Below are positions 55,006-63,151 of a stretch of 64,000 nucleotides of DNA, piece by piece. The notes beneath the pieces are model-generated. The model made no database searches. It was not told the DNA's origin and was given only the letters and a program-made list of their open reading frames with translations. The stretch is from assembly GCF_030068475.1 (NCBI RefSeq), contig NZ_JAQOSP010000041.1, positions 1-64,000 on the forward strand, written 5' to 3'. Each line of letters begins with the position of its first letter. The stretch's first letter is position 1. The position numbers and the translations under genes were made by a program. This DNA is from Roseofilum acuticapitatum BLCC-M154. GTDB lineage: Bacteria; Cyanobacteriota; Cyanobacteriia; Cyanobacteriales; Desertifilaceae.

Positions 55006-55065
55006 TCTCAGTCTCCTTGGACTCATAAGCTTACACTGAAAGATTTTTTTCATCCTGTCAATGGG

Positions 55066-55413
55066 TCAGCCGACAGCATAATCAGTCATTTCTCGCATAA
55101 TTGGAGGGAAAAAACCAAAAACGATATCCTGTTTAGGTACACCCAAGTCAACTAAATCGGCTGCCATATCATGCTCGGTTGAGTTAGCAAAAATCCAGAT
55201 TTTTTCATTGCGAATATCCATATGCATCACACAATGATGTACCCAGCGCTTATTGAGCCAACCGAGATAAACAATTTGATAATGATTTCGCTGGGTGTCA
55301 AAAATAGTCAGCACTTCAATTTCACCATAAGCTGGCTTGACTTTTGCGTAATCGATTAGCAATTGCTGAACGATTTGTTGATAGTGGGTTAATTTATCGC
55401 TCAGTTCTTCCAT
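55066..55413 (-). CDS. xisI: XisI family protein without an adjacent XisH
   Basis: 115 residues with the XisI pattern: HYQQIVQQLLIDYAKVK, WVHHCVMHMDIRNEKIWI, DLGVPKQDIVFGF and REMTDYAVG. The upstream 160 bases (55414-55573) hold no xisH, unlike the unit at 1320-2077. An orphan xisI may act with a distant XisH or be a leftover. Confidence 0.88.
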   Translation of the reverse strand: MEELSDKLTHYQQIVQQLLIDYAKVKPAYGEIEVLTIFDTQRNHYQIVYLGWLNKRWVHHCVMHMDIRNEKIWIFANSTEHDMAADLVDLGVPKQDIVFGFFPPIMREMTDYAVG

Positions 55414-55573
55414 AGGGCAATTTGCTCCAATTCAATATTGTAAACAAGAAGCTTAACGGATTTTGCGTAAATCACTAAACTAATAATATTATAAGGTATT
55501 CTAAATGACGATCGCCAGAACCAATCTGGTTAACACTAATCACTGAAGCGATCTTTTACATTCGAGGACATTC

Positions 55574-56983
55574 ATGACTGAGCCATCTCAATCCGCTAAA
55601 CTCAATCCTAGCTCTAGTTTTAGCGTCAAAATTCGGGTTAAACTCCATAATCGTGCGGGCGCTCTCGCAACGGTTACTGGTGCGATCGCATCGGTTGGCG
55701 GTAGTTTAGGAGAAATTAACCTTTTGCAGCGTACCCTAGATTTTACCCTGCGGGAAATCACCGTAGACGCTGCCTCAACCGAACAAGCCGAGGAGATTGT
55801 CCAAGGGATTAAAGCCTTGCCAGACATTGACGTATTGGAAGTCTCCGACCAAACCTTTGACCTGCATAAGGGCGGTAAGATTACCATTAATAGCAAAATT
55901 GCCATTAAAGGTCAATCTGACTTGGCGATGGCTTACACTCCTGGGGTGGGTCGGATTTGTAAGGCGATCGCCGAAAATCCCCAAAAAGCCTTTGATTTAA
56001 CCATCAAAAGCAACACTATTGCCATTGTCACCGATGGTAGCGCAGTTTTGGGATTGGGCAATCTCGGCCCCTTGGGCGCTCTGCCAGTTATGGAAGGGAA
56101 AGCCATGCTATTTAAGGATTTTGGCGGTCTCGATGCCTTTCCCGTCTGTCTAGATACCCAGGATACCGAAGAAATTATTGCCACCGTTAAACGCATGGCT
56201 CCCGTATTTGGGGGCGTGAATTTGGAAGATATTAGCGCTCCCCGATGCTTTGAAATTGAGCGCCGTCTTAAGGAAGAGCTAGATATTCCCATTTTCCATG
56301 ATGACCAACATGGAACGGCGATCGTAACTCAAGCTGCCCTCTATAATGCCCTGAAATGGGTTAAAAAGAGCCTAGACAAGGTACGAATTGTGATTAATGG
56401 GGCCGGGGCCGCTGGGGTGGCGATCGCCCATTTGTTGCAAGAAGCAGGCGCAAAACATATCGTCATGTGTGACTCCAAAGGCATTCTTTCTAAACAACGC
56501 TCTGACCTGAATGCCGCTAAACAAGAATTTGCAGTAGATGAATCTGGCTCTTTAGCTGATGCCATGAAAAACACCGATGTGTTTGTTGGCGTGAGCGTGC
56601 CAGGGGTGTTAACTCCAGAAATGGTCAGTACCATGGCCAAAGATCCGATCGTCTTTGCCATGGCTAACCCCATTCCCGAAATTCAACCAGAGCTAGTCAC
56701 CGATCTCGTCGCAGTTATGGCCACTGGACGCAGTGATTATCCCAATCAGATCAATAATGTCTTAGCCTTCCCTGGGATATTCCGAGGTGCTTTAGATTGC
56801 CGCTCCCGCACGATTACACGCAAAATGTGTATTGAAGCAGCAGCAGCGATCGCCTCTTTAGTCAGTCCCATGGACTTAGGCCCCCATAATATCATTCCCT
56901 CCGTGTTCGATCCTCGTGTTGCTCCTGCCGTATCTGCGGCAGTGCAACAAGCTGCCCGGGCCGAAGGGGTTGCCCAATGTTAA
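55574..56983 (+). CDS. malic enzyme with N-terminal ACT domain
   Basis: Oxidative decarboxylation of malate to pyruvate with NAD(P). 469 residues. An ACT regulatory domain (about 18-90: RVKLHNRAGALATVTGAIAS) precedes the malic core: YTPGVGRICKAIAENP, VTDGSAVLGLGNLGPLGALP, FHDDQHGTAIV, and the dinucleotide fold VINGAGAAGVAIAHLL. The ACT fusion suggests control by a small ligand, probably an amino acid. Stand-alone gene. Confidence 0.94.
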   Translation: MTEPSQSAKLNPSSSFSVKIRVKLHNRAGALATVTGAIASVGGSLGEINLLQRTLDFTLREITVDAASTEQAEEIVQGIKALPDIDVLEVSDQTFDLHKGGKITINSKIAIKGQSDLAMAYTPGVGRICKAIAENPQKAFDLTIKSNTIAIVTDGSAVLGLGNLGPLGALPVMEGKAMLFKDFGGLDAFPVCLDTQDTEEIIATVKRMAPVFGGVNLEDISAPRCFEIERRLKEELDIPIFHDDQHGTAIVTQAALYNALKWVKKSLDKVRIVINGAGAAGVAIAHLLQEAGAKHIVMCDSKGILSKQRSDLNAAKQEFAVDESGSLADAMKNTDVFVGVSVPGVLTPEMVSTMAKDPIVFAMANPIPEIQPELVTDLVAVMATGRSDYPNQINNVLAFPGIFRGALDCRSRTITRKMCIEAAAAIASLVSPMDLGPHNIIPSVFDPRVAPAVSAAVQQAARAEGVAQC

Positions 56984-57057
56984 AAGAGTAGGTGATGGGA
57001 ATGGGGAAGATCAACTTTTGCCTATTCCCCATTCCTTAAAAGAAGTCAAGAACGAAA

Positions 57058-57630
57058 TTAATCAAACAGATCCAGATTCAAACTAAATCCGGGTAATATG
57101 GACTCGCCAGATAATTCTGTAGGTAAATTTCGTACTTCTACTTCTTTTTGTGGCCGATAAATTTCGACTTGTTGCTGTTGGGGATTAATCAACCATGCCA
57201 ATTGTACACCCGCATCCATATATTCCCTCATTTTGGTACGCAACTGTTCTAAACTATCCGTTGCTGACCTTAATTCAATCGCAAAATCGGGCGCAATGGG
57301 CGGAAATTTCCGTCGCTGTTCTGGCGTTAAGGCTAAATACCGTTCCCGGCGAATCCAAGCCGCATCTGGAGAACGATCTGCACCATTGGGTAACTTAAAG
57401 ATCGTAGAAGAACTGAAGGTATAACCCAGGTTAGTTTGCCGATTCCAAATCCCCAAATCAGTGATTAAATCTGCTTCTCGCTTTCCGCTATCACCTCCTA
57501 CGGGGGGCATAATAATGAGTTCTCCTCTAGCATTTCGTTCAAAGTTTAACTCGCGGTTATTTTGACATAAGTGATAAAATTGATCATCACTGAGGTTAAC
57601 GGTATCTAAATGTAATATCAAAGGACTCAT
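57058..57630 (-). CDS. Uma2 family endonuclease-like protein
   Basis: 190 residues from the ATG at 57630. The core motifs of the family are GELIIMPPVGGDSGKREADL, PDAAWIRRERY, PDFAIELRSATDSL and YMDAGVQLAWLINP. The Asp/Glu pattern of a restriction-endonuclease-like fold is retained. Distinct subgroup from the protein at 54343. Role unknown. Confidence 0.9.
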   Translation of the reverse strand: MSPLILHLDTVNLSDDQFYHLCQNNRELNFERNARGELIIMPPVGGDSGKREADLITDLGIWNRQTNLGYTFSSSTIFKLPNGADRSPDAAWIRRERYLALTPEQRRKFPPIAPDFAIELRSATDSLEQLRTKMREYMDAGVQLAWLINPQQQQVEIYRPQKEVEVRNLPTELSGESILPGFSLNLDLFD

Positions 57631-57713
57631 AAACCCATTCTTAACCAAAACTGACGTTAATATTATATCGCTATCTAATTTCCTATTCCCGAAACTGTAA
57701 CGCCCAGATAACC

Positions 57714-58076
57714 ATGAAAACTCTTTCCCATTGGATCGGTACTACCTTTAGCACCCTTATTCTGAGCTATCCCTTTGTGGCTTGGGCAGGGCCAACCCTA
57801 TACTATGAAAAATTATGGTTAAATCTGTCGGTTCCGGCTTGTTTGCAGAAAGCAGAACAGGCGATCGCCTCTACGGAGGTTCCCGTCTTAAATATCAATG
57901 CTAACCGCGTGTTAGCCGTCAGTCCCACCGTCTCCGTGGCTATTGACTGTGAGGCGATCGACAATAGAACCCGCAGTATCATTATGGTCAGCAGTGATGG
58001 CGATCGCCCCATGACAGCTATTAACCTAACCCAAGCCTTAAAAGAAGCCATGAGCCACATGAATGAGTTCCTATAA
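57714..58076 (+). CDS. small exported protein, function unknown
   Basis: 120 residues with a signal peptide ending VAWAGP at about residue 26. The mature part is a ~90-residue alpha/beta protein (ACLQKAEQAIASTEVPVLNI, VAIDCEAIDN, IIMVSSDGDRP) with two cysteines that could form a disulfide. I do not recognise a named family. It converges with the ABC ATPase gene, overlapping by six bases. Confidence 0.75.
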   Translation: MKTLSHWIGTTFSTLILSYPFVAWAGPTLYYEKLWLNLSVPACLQKAEQAIASTEVPVLNINANRVLAVSPTVSVAIDCEAIDNRTRSIIMVSSDGDRPMTAINLTQALKEAMSHMNEFL

Positions 58077-58730
58077 TTCTAGGCGATCGCTCGTTACCCG
58101 CTCCATTTGCTGACGATCGTGACTTGTCCAAATACAACATCGATAAGAATTGTCCCCCATCCAACGATCGATTAACTCTTCTACTTGTTCTGTCGTTTTT
58201 GGGTCGAGAGATGCCGTAGGTTCATCTAAAAACAAAATCATCGGATGCAATTGTAGAGCGCGAATTAAACTCAGAATTTGCCGCTCTCCTCCAGATAGAT
58301 TCATCGCTGACTTTTGCAGAAAATCTGAAGAGCGATTGAGTTGGGTGAGCAAGATTTGAACATCCTCTAGGTTATAGGTTTTACTTTGATGAATTCCTAG
58401 GCTATAAACAATCTGTAAATTTTCTTCAACTGTACCTTCAAATAGACTCGGTTGTTGATGAATATAAATGGCTTGGGAACGATAATAGGGTAACAAATTT
58501 GGGTTCAGATTACAGTTTTTTCCTAGCTCTTTTGACCATAAAATACGACCCTCATCCAGAGGATCTAATCCTGCGAGAGCGCGTAATAATAGAGTTTTCC
58601 CTTTTCCAGATGCTCCCACTAAACCCAGACGAGATCCTGGGTTTAGGCTAAAAGTTAAGTTCCTCCAGAGCCATTTTCCTTGAATTCTGCGCCCAATTTG
58701 ATGAACCGATAAACAAGTATTGCTATTCAT
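58071..58730 (-). CDS. ABC transporter ATPase, YbbL/FetA-like
   Basis: 219-residue single ATPase domain: Walker A VGASGKGKTLLLR, Q-loop IHQQPSLFEG, signature NLSGGERQILSLIR, Walker B MILFLDEPTASLD, and SHD. Short length and the SLFEGTVEENL segment fit the FetA/YbbL group that works with a separate permease (FetB type), which is not in the window. Substrate unknown. Confidence 0.87.
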   Translation of the reverse strand: MNSNTCLSVHQIGRRIQGKWLWRNLTFSLNPGSRLGLVGASGKGKTLLLRALAGLDPLDEGRILWSKELGKNCNLNPNLLPYYRSQAIYIHQQPSLFEGTVEENLQIVYSLGIHQSKTYNLEDVQILLTQLNRSSDFLQKSAMNLSGGERQILSLIRALQLHPMILFLDEPTASLDPKTTEQVEELIDRWMGDNSYRCCIWTSHDRQQMERVTSDRLEL

Positions 58731-58759
58731 ATGTCTATTGCCTATTCCTCACCAACGAC

Positions 58760-60076
58760 CTAGCTTTGGCTATAGCGAAAGGCATTATCCCATAAATAAT
58801 CTACGATCTCTAAGGAATCATCTAAGGATTTAACTTGGCACTTTCCCCACTCATCATAGCTGAGTAAAGGAACATCGGATTGGGGTTTTCCCTGCATAGT
58901 GTTTAATCTTCCGCGAATATGATATAAATTATTTAGGGGGCCATTAATGTCAAAATCAATGCGACGATTCCAAGTCGTTTCCATCCAGGACTCAATACGA
59001 TCGTCTAAGTCTTCTGGAGTCATGGGTTTGCCACTGGTAAGCAGATGATAGTAGACCAAAATAATCTCTTTACATTCTTCTTCCTCTGCGGCATCGATGA
59101 GAGTATGAAAAACAGTGGTATTATTGGCTAAATTCTTAAAAAATAGGGTATCAGTTACTTTTTTCTGAAATTTGAGTCTCTTAGTTTTGTAGCTACTATA
59201 TTGCTTAAATGCAAATCCCCCCAGAGTGAGCAAAAGAGAGAGGGTCGTGAGCAAAACTGGAGTTAAATTCCGTACCTCTTCTTCATTCGCTTTCAGCTCT
59301 TCCATTCCCGGTAGAGTGCCGGTGAAAAATAGGATGATACCAACAATAATTACAATTTGGGGCAAAACCTTGATAACCAGAGGAACGGCTGCACCAATCG
59401 CTGAGGCAATTAAGATCAATCGGTCTTTCCAAGTCATGCTGACTTTGACATTGGGAAAGAGAAATTCTAAATCAAATTTAGGAACATTTTGATAATAAAA
59501 GAGGTAAATTTTTCCCGGACTAAAATTGAGAGCTTTATGACCTGCGAAATAGGAGTTATCTTTGAATTTCATGGCGATAACTACTCGCTCAAAGATGTCC
59601 AGTTTCTCCTCAATACTGCGAAACCACTTTCTACGGGTAATCAGTTCATAAATATCTCCCTGACAGTAGAATAGAATTCGATCGAAGTCGTTGAAATCAA
59701 CATCAGTGTTCAGTTCAATCAGGGATTGTTGATTAAAGGCTTGTTCGAGAGTCTCTTGGGAAAGGGGAAAATAATTAGCCCGTTCTAGAACTTGCTCAAA
59801 ATGGTTAAAGAAATCAGCTTCCATCTGCTGCTGCTCCCTAGAGGTAAATCCCTGAAACTCGGAGAGAGTTTCATAAGGATTAAAGGGGGTATAATAGTGT
59901 TTGAGATCTTCTAAAATTGAATGGAAGTGAAAATGGTAATAGGCGGATAAAAGCTGACAAAATTGGCGAAATTTATCCCGATCGCCTTTGGACAGCTTTC
60001 CATCTCTGAGACATAATTCAATCAGATGATGGCGGTCAAAGGGAATATGGGCTTCGCGATCGCTATAATGAGCCAT
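58760..60076 (-). CDS. DUF3754 (TMEM143-like) membrane protein
   Basis: 438 residues. The N-terminal ~210 residues are soluble (RHHLIELCLRDGKLSKGDRD, KFKDNSYFAGHKALNFSPGK, IYLFYYQNVPKFDLEFLFP is typical of DUF3754). Membrane segments lie at about 220-262 and 272-292, followed by a soluble C-terminal tail. The family is shared by cyanobacteria and plastids; function unknown. Its start is four bases from the edge of a decayed IS605-type transposon, so its promoter region may derive from that element. Confidence 0.83.
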   Translation of the reverse strand: MAHYSDREAHIPFDRHHLIELCLRDGKLSKGDRDKFRQFCQLLSAYYHFHFHSILEDLKHYYTPFNPYETLSEFQGFTSREQQQMEADFFNHFEQVLERANYFPLSQETLEQAFNQQSLIELNTDVDFNDFDRILFYCQGDIYELITRRKWFRSIEEKLDIFERVVIAMKFKDNSYFAGHKALNFSPGKIYLFYYQNVPKFDLEFLFPNVKVSMTWKDRLILIASAIGAAVPLVIKVLPQIVIIVGIILFFTGTLPGMEELKANEEEVRNLTPVLLTTLSLLLTLGGFAFKQYSSYKTKRLKFQKKVTDTLFFKNLANNTTVFHTLIDAAEEEECKEIILVYYHLLTSGKPMTPEDLDDRIESWMETTWNRRIDFDINGPLNNLYHIRGRLNTMQGKPQSDVPLLSYDEWGKCQVKSLDDSLEIVDYLWDNAFRYSQS

Positions 60077-60079
60077 AGG

Positions 60080-60320
60080 TCAGAGAATCATTAGAGATTG
60101 CTGCAACGGAACGGATGAAACACCAGACAGCCAGCTTCTAGTCTCACTCTTCTTTACCTGAGTCAACATTGCAGAAAGTTTGTTGTACCCAGGGTATTTA
60201 TCGGACACAACGAGAAGCTAAAGCGTCGTTCCACACGACCCGAACACAGCCAAACAACTGAGCTAGGCTCTGTCGCTGTTGGTCGGTTGGATAGAAACTG
60301 TTTTGATATCTCGCTTTCAT
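60080..60320 (-). pseudogene. TnpB remnant (IS605 family), frameshifted
   Basis: From the ATG at 60320 the minus strand encodes MKARYQNSFYPTDQQRQSLA, LFGCVRVVWNDALAS and then a stop at 60198. This is the usual N-terminus of IS200/IS605 TnpB. In another frame the downstream sequence continues TnpB homology with NKLSAMLTQVKKSETRSWLS and SSVPLQQSLMIL, ending at 60080. So there is a deletion/frameshift and loss of the RuvC nuclease and zinc parts. Only the first ~80 codons survive. Confidence 0.83.
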
Positions 60321-60371
60321 TGCTTGTGCTAGAATTGGTTTGTAAATTTATTCTAGCTTGGTCTACCGGAA

Positions 60372-60449
60372 ATGGCAACCCATTTACGCAAGGAAAGAAA
60401 CAGTATTTCAAGCCTTAAAGTTCACTGGGTTTGTGTGACTATGATATAA
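60372..60449 (+). pseudogene. TnpA remnant (IS200-type Y1 transposase)
   Basis: The ATG at 60372 starts MATHLRKERNSISSLKVHWV, then CVTMI and stop, matching the first 23 residues of IS200/IS605 TnpA. The catalytic His-U-His and Tyr parts are gone. It points away from the TnpB remnant; the 51 bases between the two starts contain a hairpin GCTAGAAT...ATTCTAGC. This divergent layout is that of IS605. The 157 bases after it (60450-60606) hold no clear gene. Confidence 0.78.
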
Positions 60450-60606
60450 TTTTGTCCACTTCAGCGAGAGCGTCTCCTAAATGGTGGTGCGATCGCCCGA
60501 AAACGGTAAACCCGATGTTCTGGGTCTAAATAGGAGAGTAATTGCTCAATGCCTACGCTACCAACGCCGATGTAGAAGAACGGTAGTCTGTAGGGATTTA
60601 AAAAAA

Positions 60607-62019
60607 TCAGCTCTTATCATCTAGAACTTCCAGTTTATAACCTGGATTGTCTGTGTATTGGCTTTCAAAGGTTAACTTAGGATCAATCTTGAAATCAACT
60701 GTGCCATTGCCGCAAACAGCTTCATCGGGATTAACCCGAAACATAGCCGCATCAATACAACGAGCTAGATAAATAAATTCTTCATCGACTATTCCGGAAA
60801 CTCCGGCATTGAGGAAATAAACTCCAGGATGAAGGAAGCATTCAAAGGAAAATTGAACGGTAATCACTTGATTGGGTTCAAAGTGAGCAATTTTATGGAA
60901 AGAAGGGCTGACAGAGGCTCCACCTAATTCTAGTCCACTGATGGTTTTAATTAACATGCCAAAGCGCACGTTTTGAGCCATTTTGGAAAAGCGGACTTGG
61001 AAGGTGTAAATGTAGGATTGTCTGCGAATCAGATGATTGACCACTCGACCGGAGAGGGTTTCAATATGAGGGTCAAGAATTTCTGCGCCTCTGGTGGTGT
61101 AGGAAAGGGTATGTTCGGGGTTAAGATGGGGATCGTAGTAGTCTCCTAATGTGGGTATGGATGGGGAAGAGTTGGAGTCTTGAAGAGGGGAAGATTGACC
61201 GTTTGTTTGTGCTTTTTCTGGAGTTTGAAGGCTTTGCTGTTGATGGGATTTTTTCAGTTCTTCGCGCAGGATGTGGCTTTTGTCTGAGGGAGCGTAGATC
61301 AGTTCTTGATATTTAGAAACAACAAATTTCGGTTTATTGTTGAGGATAATTTCACCTTTGTCCATGAGAATGGCTCGATCGCATAATTCCACAACCGACG
61401 AAGCAGCATGAGATACAAATAACACTGTACCGCCGCGATCGCTAATTTCCTGAATTCGAGCAAAACACTTGCGCTGAAACGCTTCATCTCCCACGGATAA
61501 AGCTTCATCGACTACCAAAATATCCGGCTCCACACTCGTTGCCACTGCAAACGCCAAGCGCACAAACATCCCACTAGAATAAGTTTTTACTGGCTGCTCA
61601 ATAAATTCACCAATATCGGCAAAGGCAACAATGGAATCAAACTTAGTCTGAATTTCATCCTTAGTTAAGCCCAACAACTGACCATTAAAAAACACATTCT
61701 GCCGACCGGTAAATTCCGGATTAAATCCACTACCCAACTCCAACAGCGCCGATAAGCGACCATTGACCTGAACTTCCCCCGTCGTCGGAGTCAAGGTGGC
61801 GGCAATAATTTGCAGCAGGGTACTTTTTCCCGAACCATTACGCCCGACAATGCCCAGAGTTTGCCCTTGGGGAATTTCCAAATCAATATCATGCAGCGCC
61901 CAAAACTCCTGCCCCCTTGTTTTTCCGGGTAGCAATAGCTCTTTGAGGCGATCGCCCGGATGGGCATATCGCTTAAACGACTTAGAAACACCTTTTAGTG
62001 AAATCACCATTTCACTCAT
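60607..62019 (-). CDS. polysaccharide ABC exporter ATPase, Wzt type with C-terminal Wzt domain
   Basis: 470 residues. ATPase domain (about 1-240): Walker A GIVGRNGSGKSTLLQ, VKTYSSGMFVRLAFAVA in place of a canonical LSGGQ, Walker B PDILVVDEALSVGD, and VSHA. After a Gln/Ser-rich linker the C-terminal ~150 residues form a beta-sandwich of the Wzt-C type that recognises the end of the polysaccharide. Exports O-antigen or similar polymer with the Wzm permease encoded 76 bases upstream on the same strand. Confidence 0.92.
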   Translation of the reverse strand: MSEMVISLKGVSKSFKRYAHPGDRLKELLLPGKTRGQEFWALHDIDLEIPQGQTLGIVGRNGSGKSTLLQIIAATLTPTTGEVQVNGRLSALLELGSGFNPEFTGRQNVFFNGQLLGLTKDEIQTKFDSIVAFADIGEFIEQPVKTYSSGMFVRLAFAVATSVEPDILVVDEALSVGDEAFQRKCFARIQEISDRGGTVLFVSHAASSVVELCDRAILMDKGEIILNNKPKFVVSKYQELIYAPSDKSHILREELKKSHQQQSLQTPEKAQTNGQSSPLQDSNSSPSIPTLGDYYDPHLNPEHTLSYTTRGAEILDPHIETLSGRVVNHLIRRQSYIYTFQVRFSKMAQNVRFGMLIKTISGLELGGASVSPSFHKIAHFEPNQVITVQFSFECFLHPGVYFLNAGVSGIVDEEFIYLARCIDAAMFRVNPDEAVCGNGTVDFKIDPKLTFESQYTDNPGYKLEVLDDKS

Positions 62020-62095
62020 GGAAACACAATATCTTTAGTCCGTGCGATCGTCAACCAACCCGACACTCTATCACCAATAACCATCCGTCCCTCCC

Positions 62096-62974
62096 CTAGA
62101 TCACATCAGCAAACGCAGGGCGCAGTCGTCGATAGACCCATAAACCCCCTGACAACAGTACCAGAGAAACGCCCAAAGCACTCATCCATTCTCCCCAATG
62201 TTGCATCTGCCCCACTAAGATCAAATCCCGATAAGTTTCCGAAATAGCCGCCAAAGGATTAAGCCAAAACACCAACTGTCGCCAAGGTTCAGGAATAATG
62301 CTCACCGGATACACAATCGGAGTCATATAAAACCACAAATTGGTAATCACCGCCAAACTTTGGGGAATATCGCGCAAAAAAACCGTTAAGGCCGAGACCA
62401 AATACCCCAAACCGGCCGTGAGCAATAACTGGGGTAACCAAGCCAAGGGCAATAATAACAGCGTCGGATGCAGCGTCTGGGTAATTAAGCCCGTTAAAAC
62501 AATTAGGGCAATTAACCCCATAGAACTTTCAATAAAGGCGCTCAGAACCGGCACAAGGGGCAACAAACCCAGGGGAAAGACCACTTTCTTCACTAAATTC
62601 GGTTGACTAATCACCGCATTCGAGGACTGAAGCAAACCCGTCATAAAAGCAGTCCAGGGCAGCAGTCCCGCAAATAACCATAACCCAAATGTGAGGTTGT
62701 TGGCCGCCATGCCCTGAAGATTGAGCTTCACCTTCAGCACAATCGAAAACACATAGGTGTAAATCAGCAATTGGGAGAGTTGATTGAGCAACGGCCACAA
62801 ATTTCCCAGTACCGAACCCTGGTAACGGGCTGCTAAATCCCGGTGAACTAAGCTTTTGAGTAAATTAGCTTGCAGCAACCATTGACGTTTTCCCCAAGAT
62901 TTGGCGATCGCCTCTAACCCTATTCCTCCCTTATTTGCCCTCAACAAAATGTGTCCTCTCTCACCACTCAACAA
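62096..62974 (-). CDS. polysaccharide ABC exporter permease, Wzm/TagG type
   Basis: ABC-2 type permease with six membrane segments. The family pattern is RDLAARYQGSVLGNLWPLLN, ending with FYMTPIVYP and LNPLAAISETYRDLI. Partner of the Wzt-type ATPase. The frame has no ATG upstream of the conserved region: the 62974 start is TTG and gives 292 residues, 25 or so more than typical. A later non-ATG start, near GGAGGAATAG, is possible, so the N-terminus is uncertain. Confidence 0.9.
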   Translation of the reverse strand: MLSGERGHILLRANKGGIGLEAIAKSWGKRQWLLQANLLKSLVHRDLAARYQGSVLGNLWPLLNQLSQLLIYTYVFSIVLKVKLNLQGMAANNLTFGLWLFAGLLPWTAFMTGLLQSSNAVISQPNLVKKVVFPLGLLPLVPVLSAFIESSMGLIALIVLTGLITQTLHPTLLLLPLAWLPQLLLTAGLGYLVSALTVFLRDIPQSLAVITNLWFYMTPIVYPVSIIPEPWRQLVFWLNPLAAISETYRDLILVGQMQHWGEWMSALGVSLVLLSGGLWVYRRLRPAFADVI

Positions 62975-63151
62975 TAGCGCAATCCCAGACTCCAGAGAGT
63001 ATGGCTCTCAAATTCTGACACTCTCCCCGACTAGCGTGCAACGGTGTCTTTACCCAAAGTTTTGTAAAATCGTAGTCTCGGTTACAGCAATCTAGTCTAT
63101 CCCATCTCTATATCATAAAGTGTTCAACTCACTCGAATTTTATCCATTAGT

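Noticed and set aside
60150-60420. Structured RNA gene in the gap before the polysaccharide exporter
   Set aside because: Hairpins first suggested an RNA, but translation shows TnpB and TnpA start regions, so an IS605 relic explains it better.
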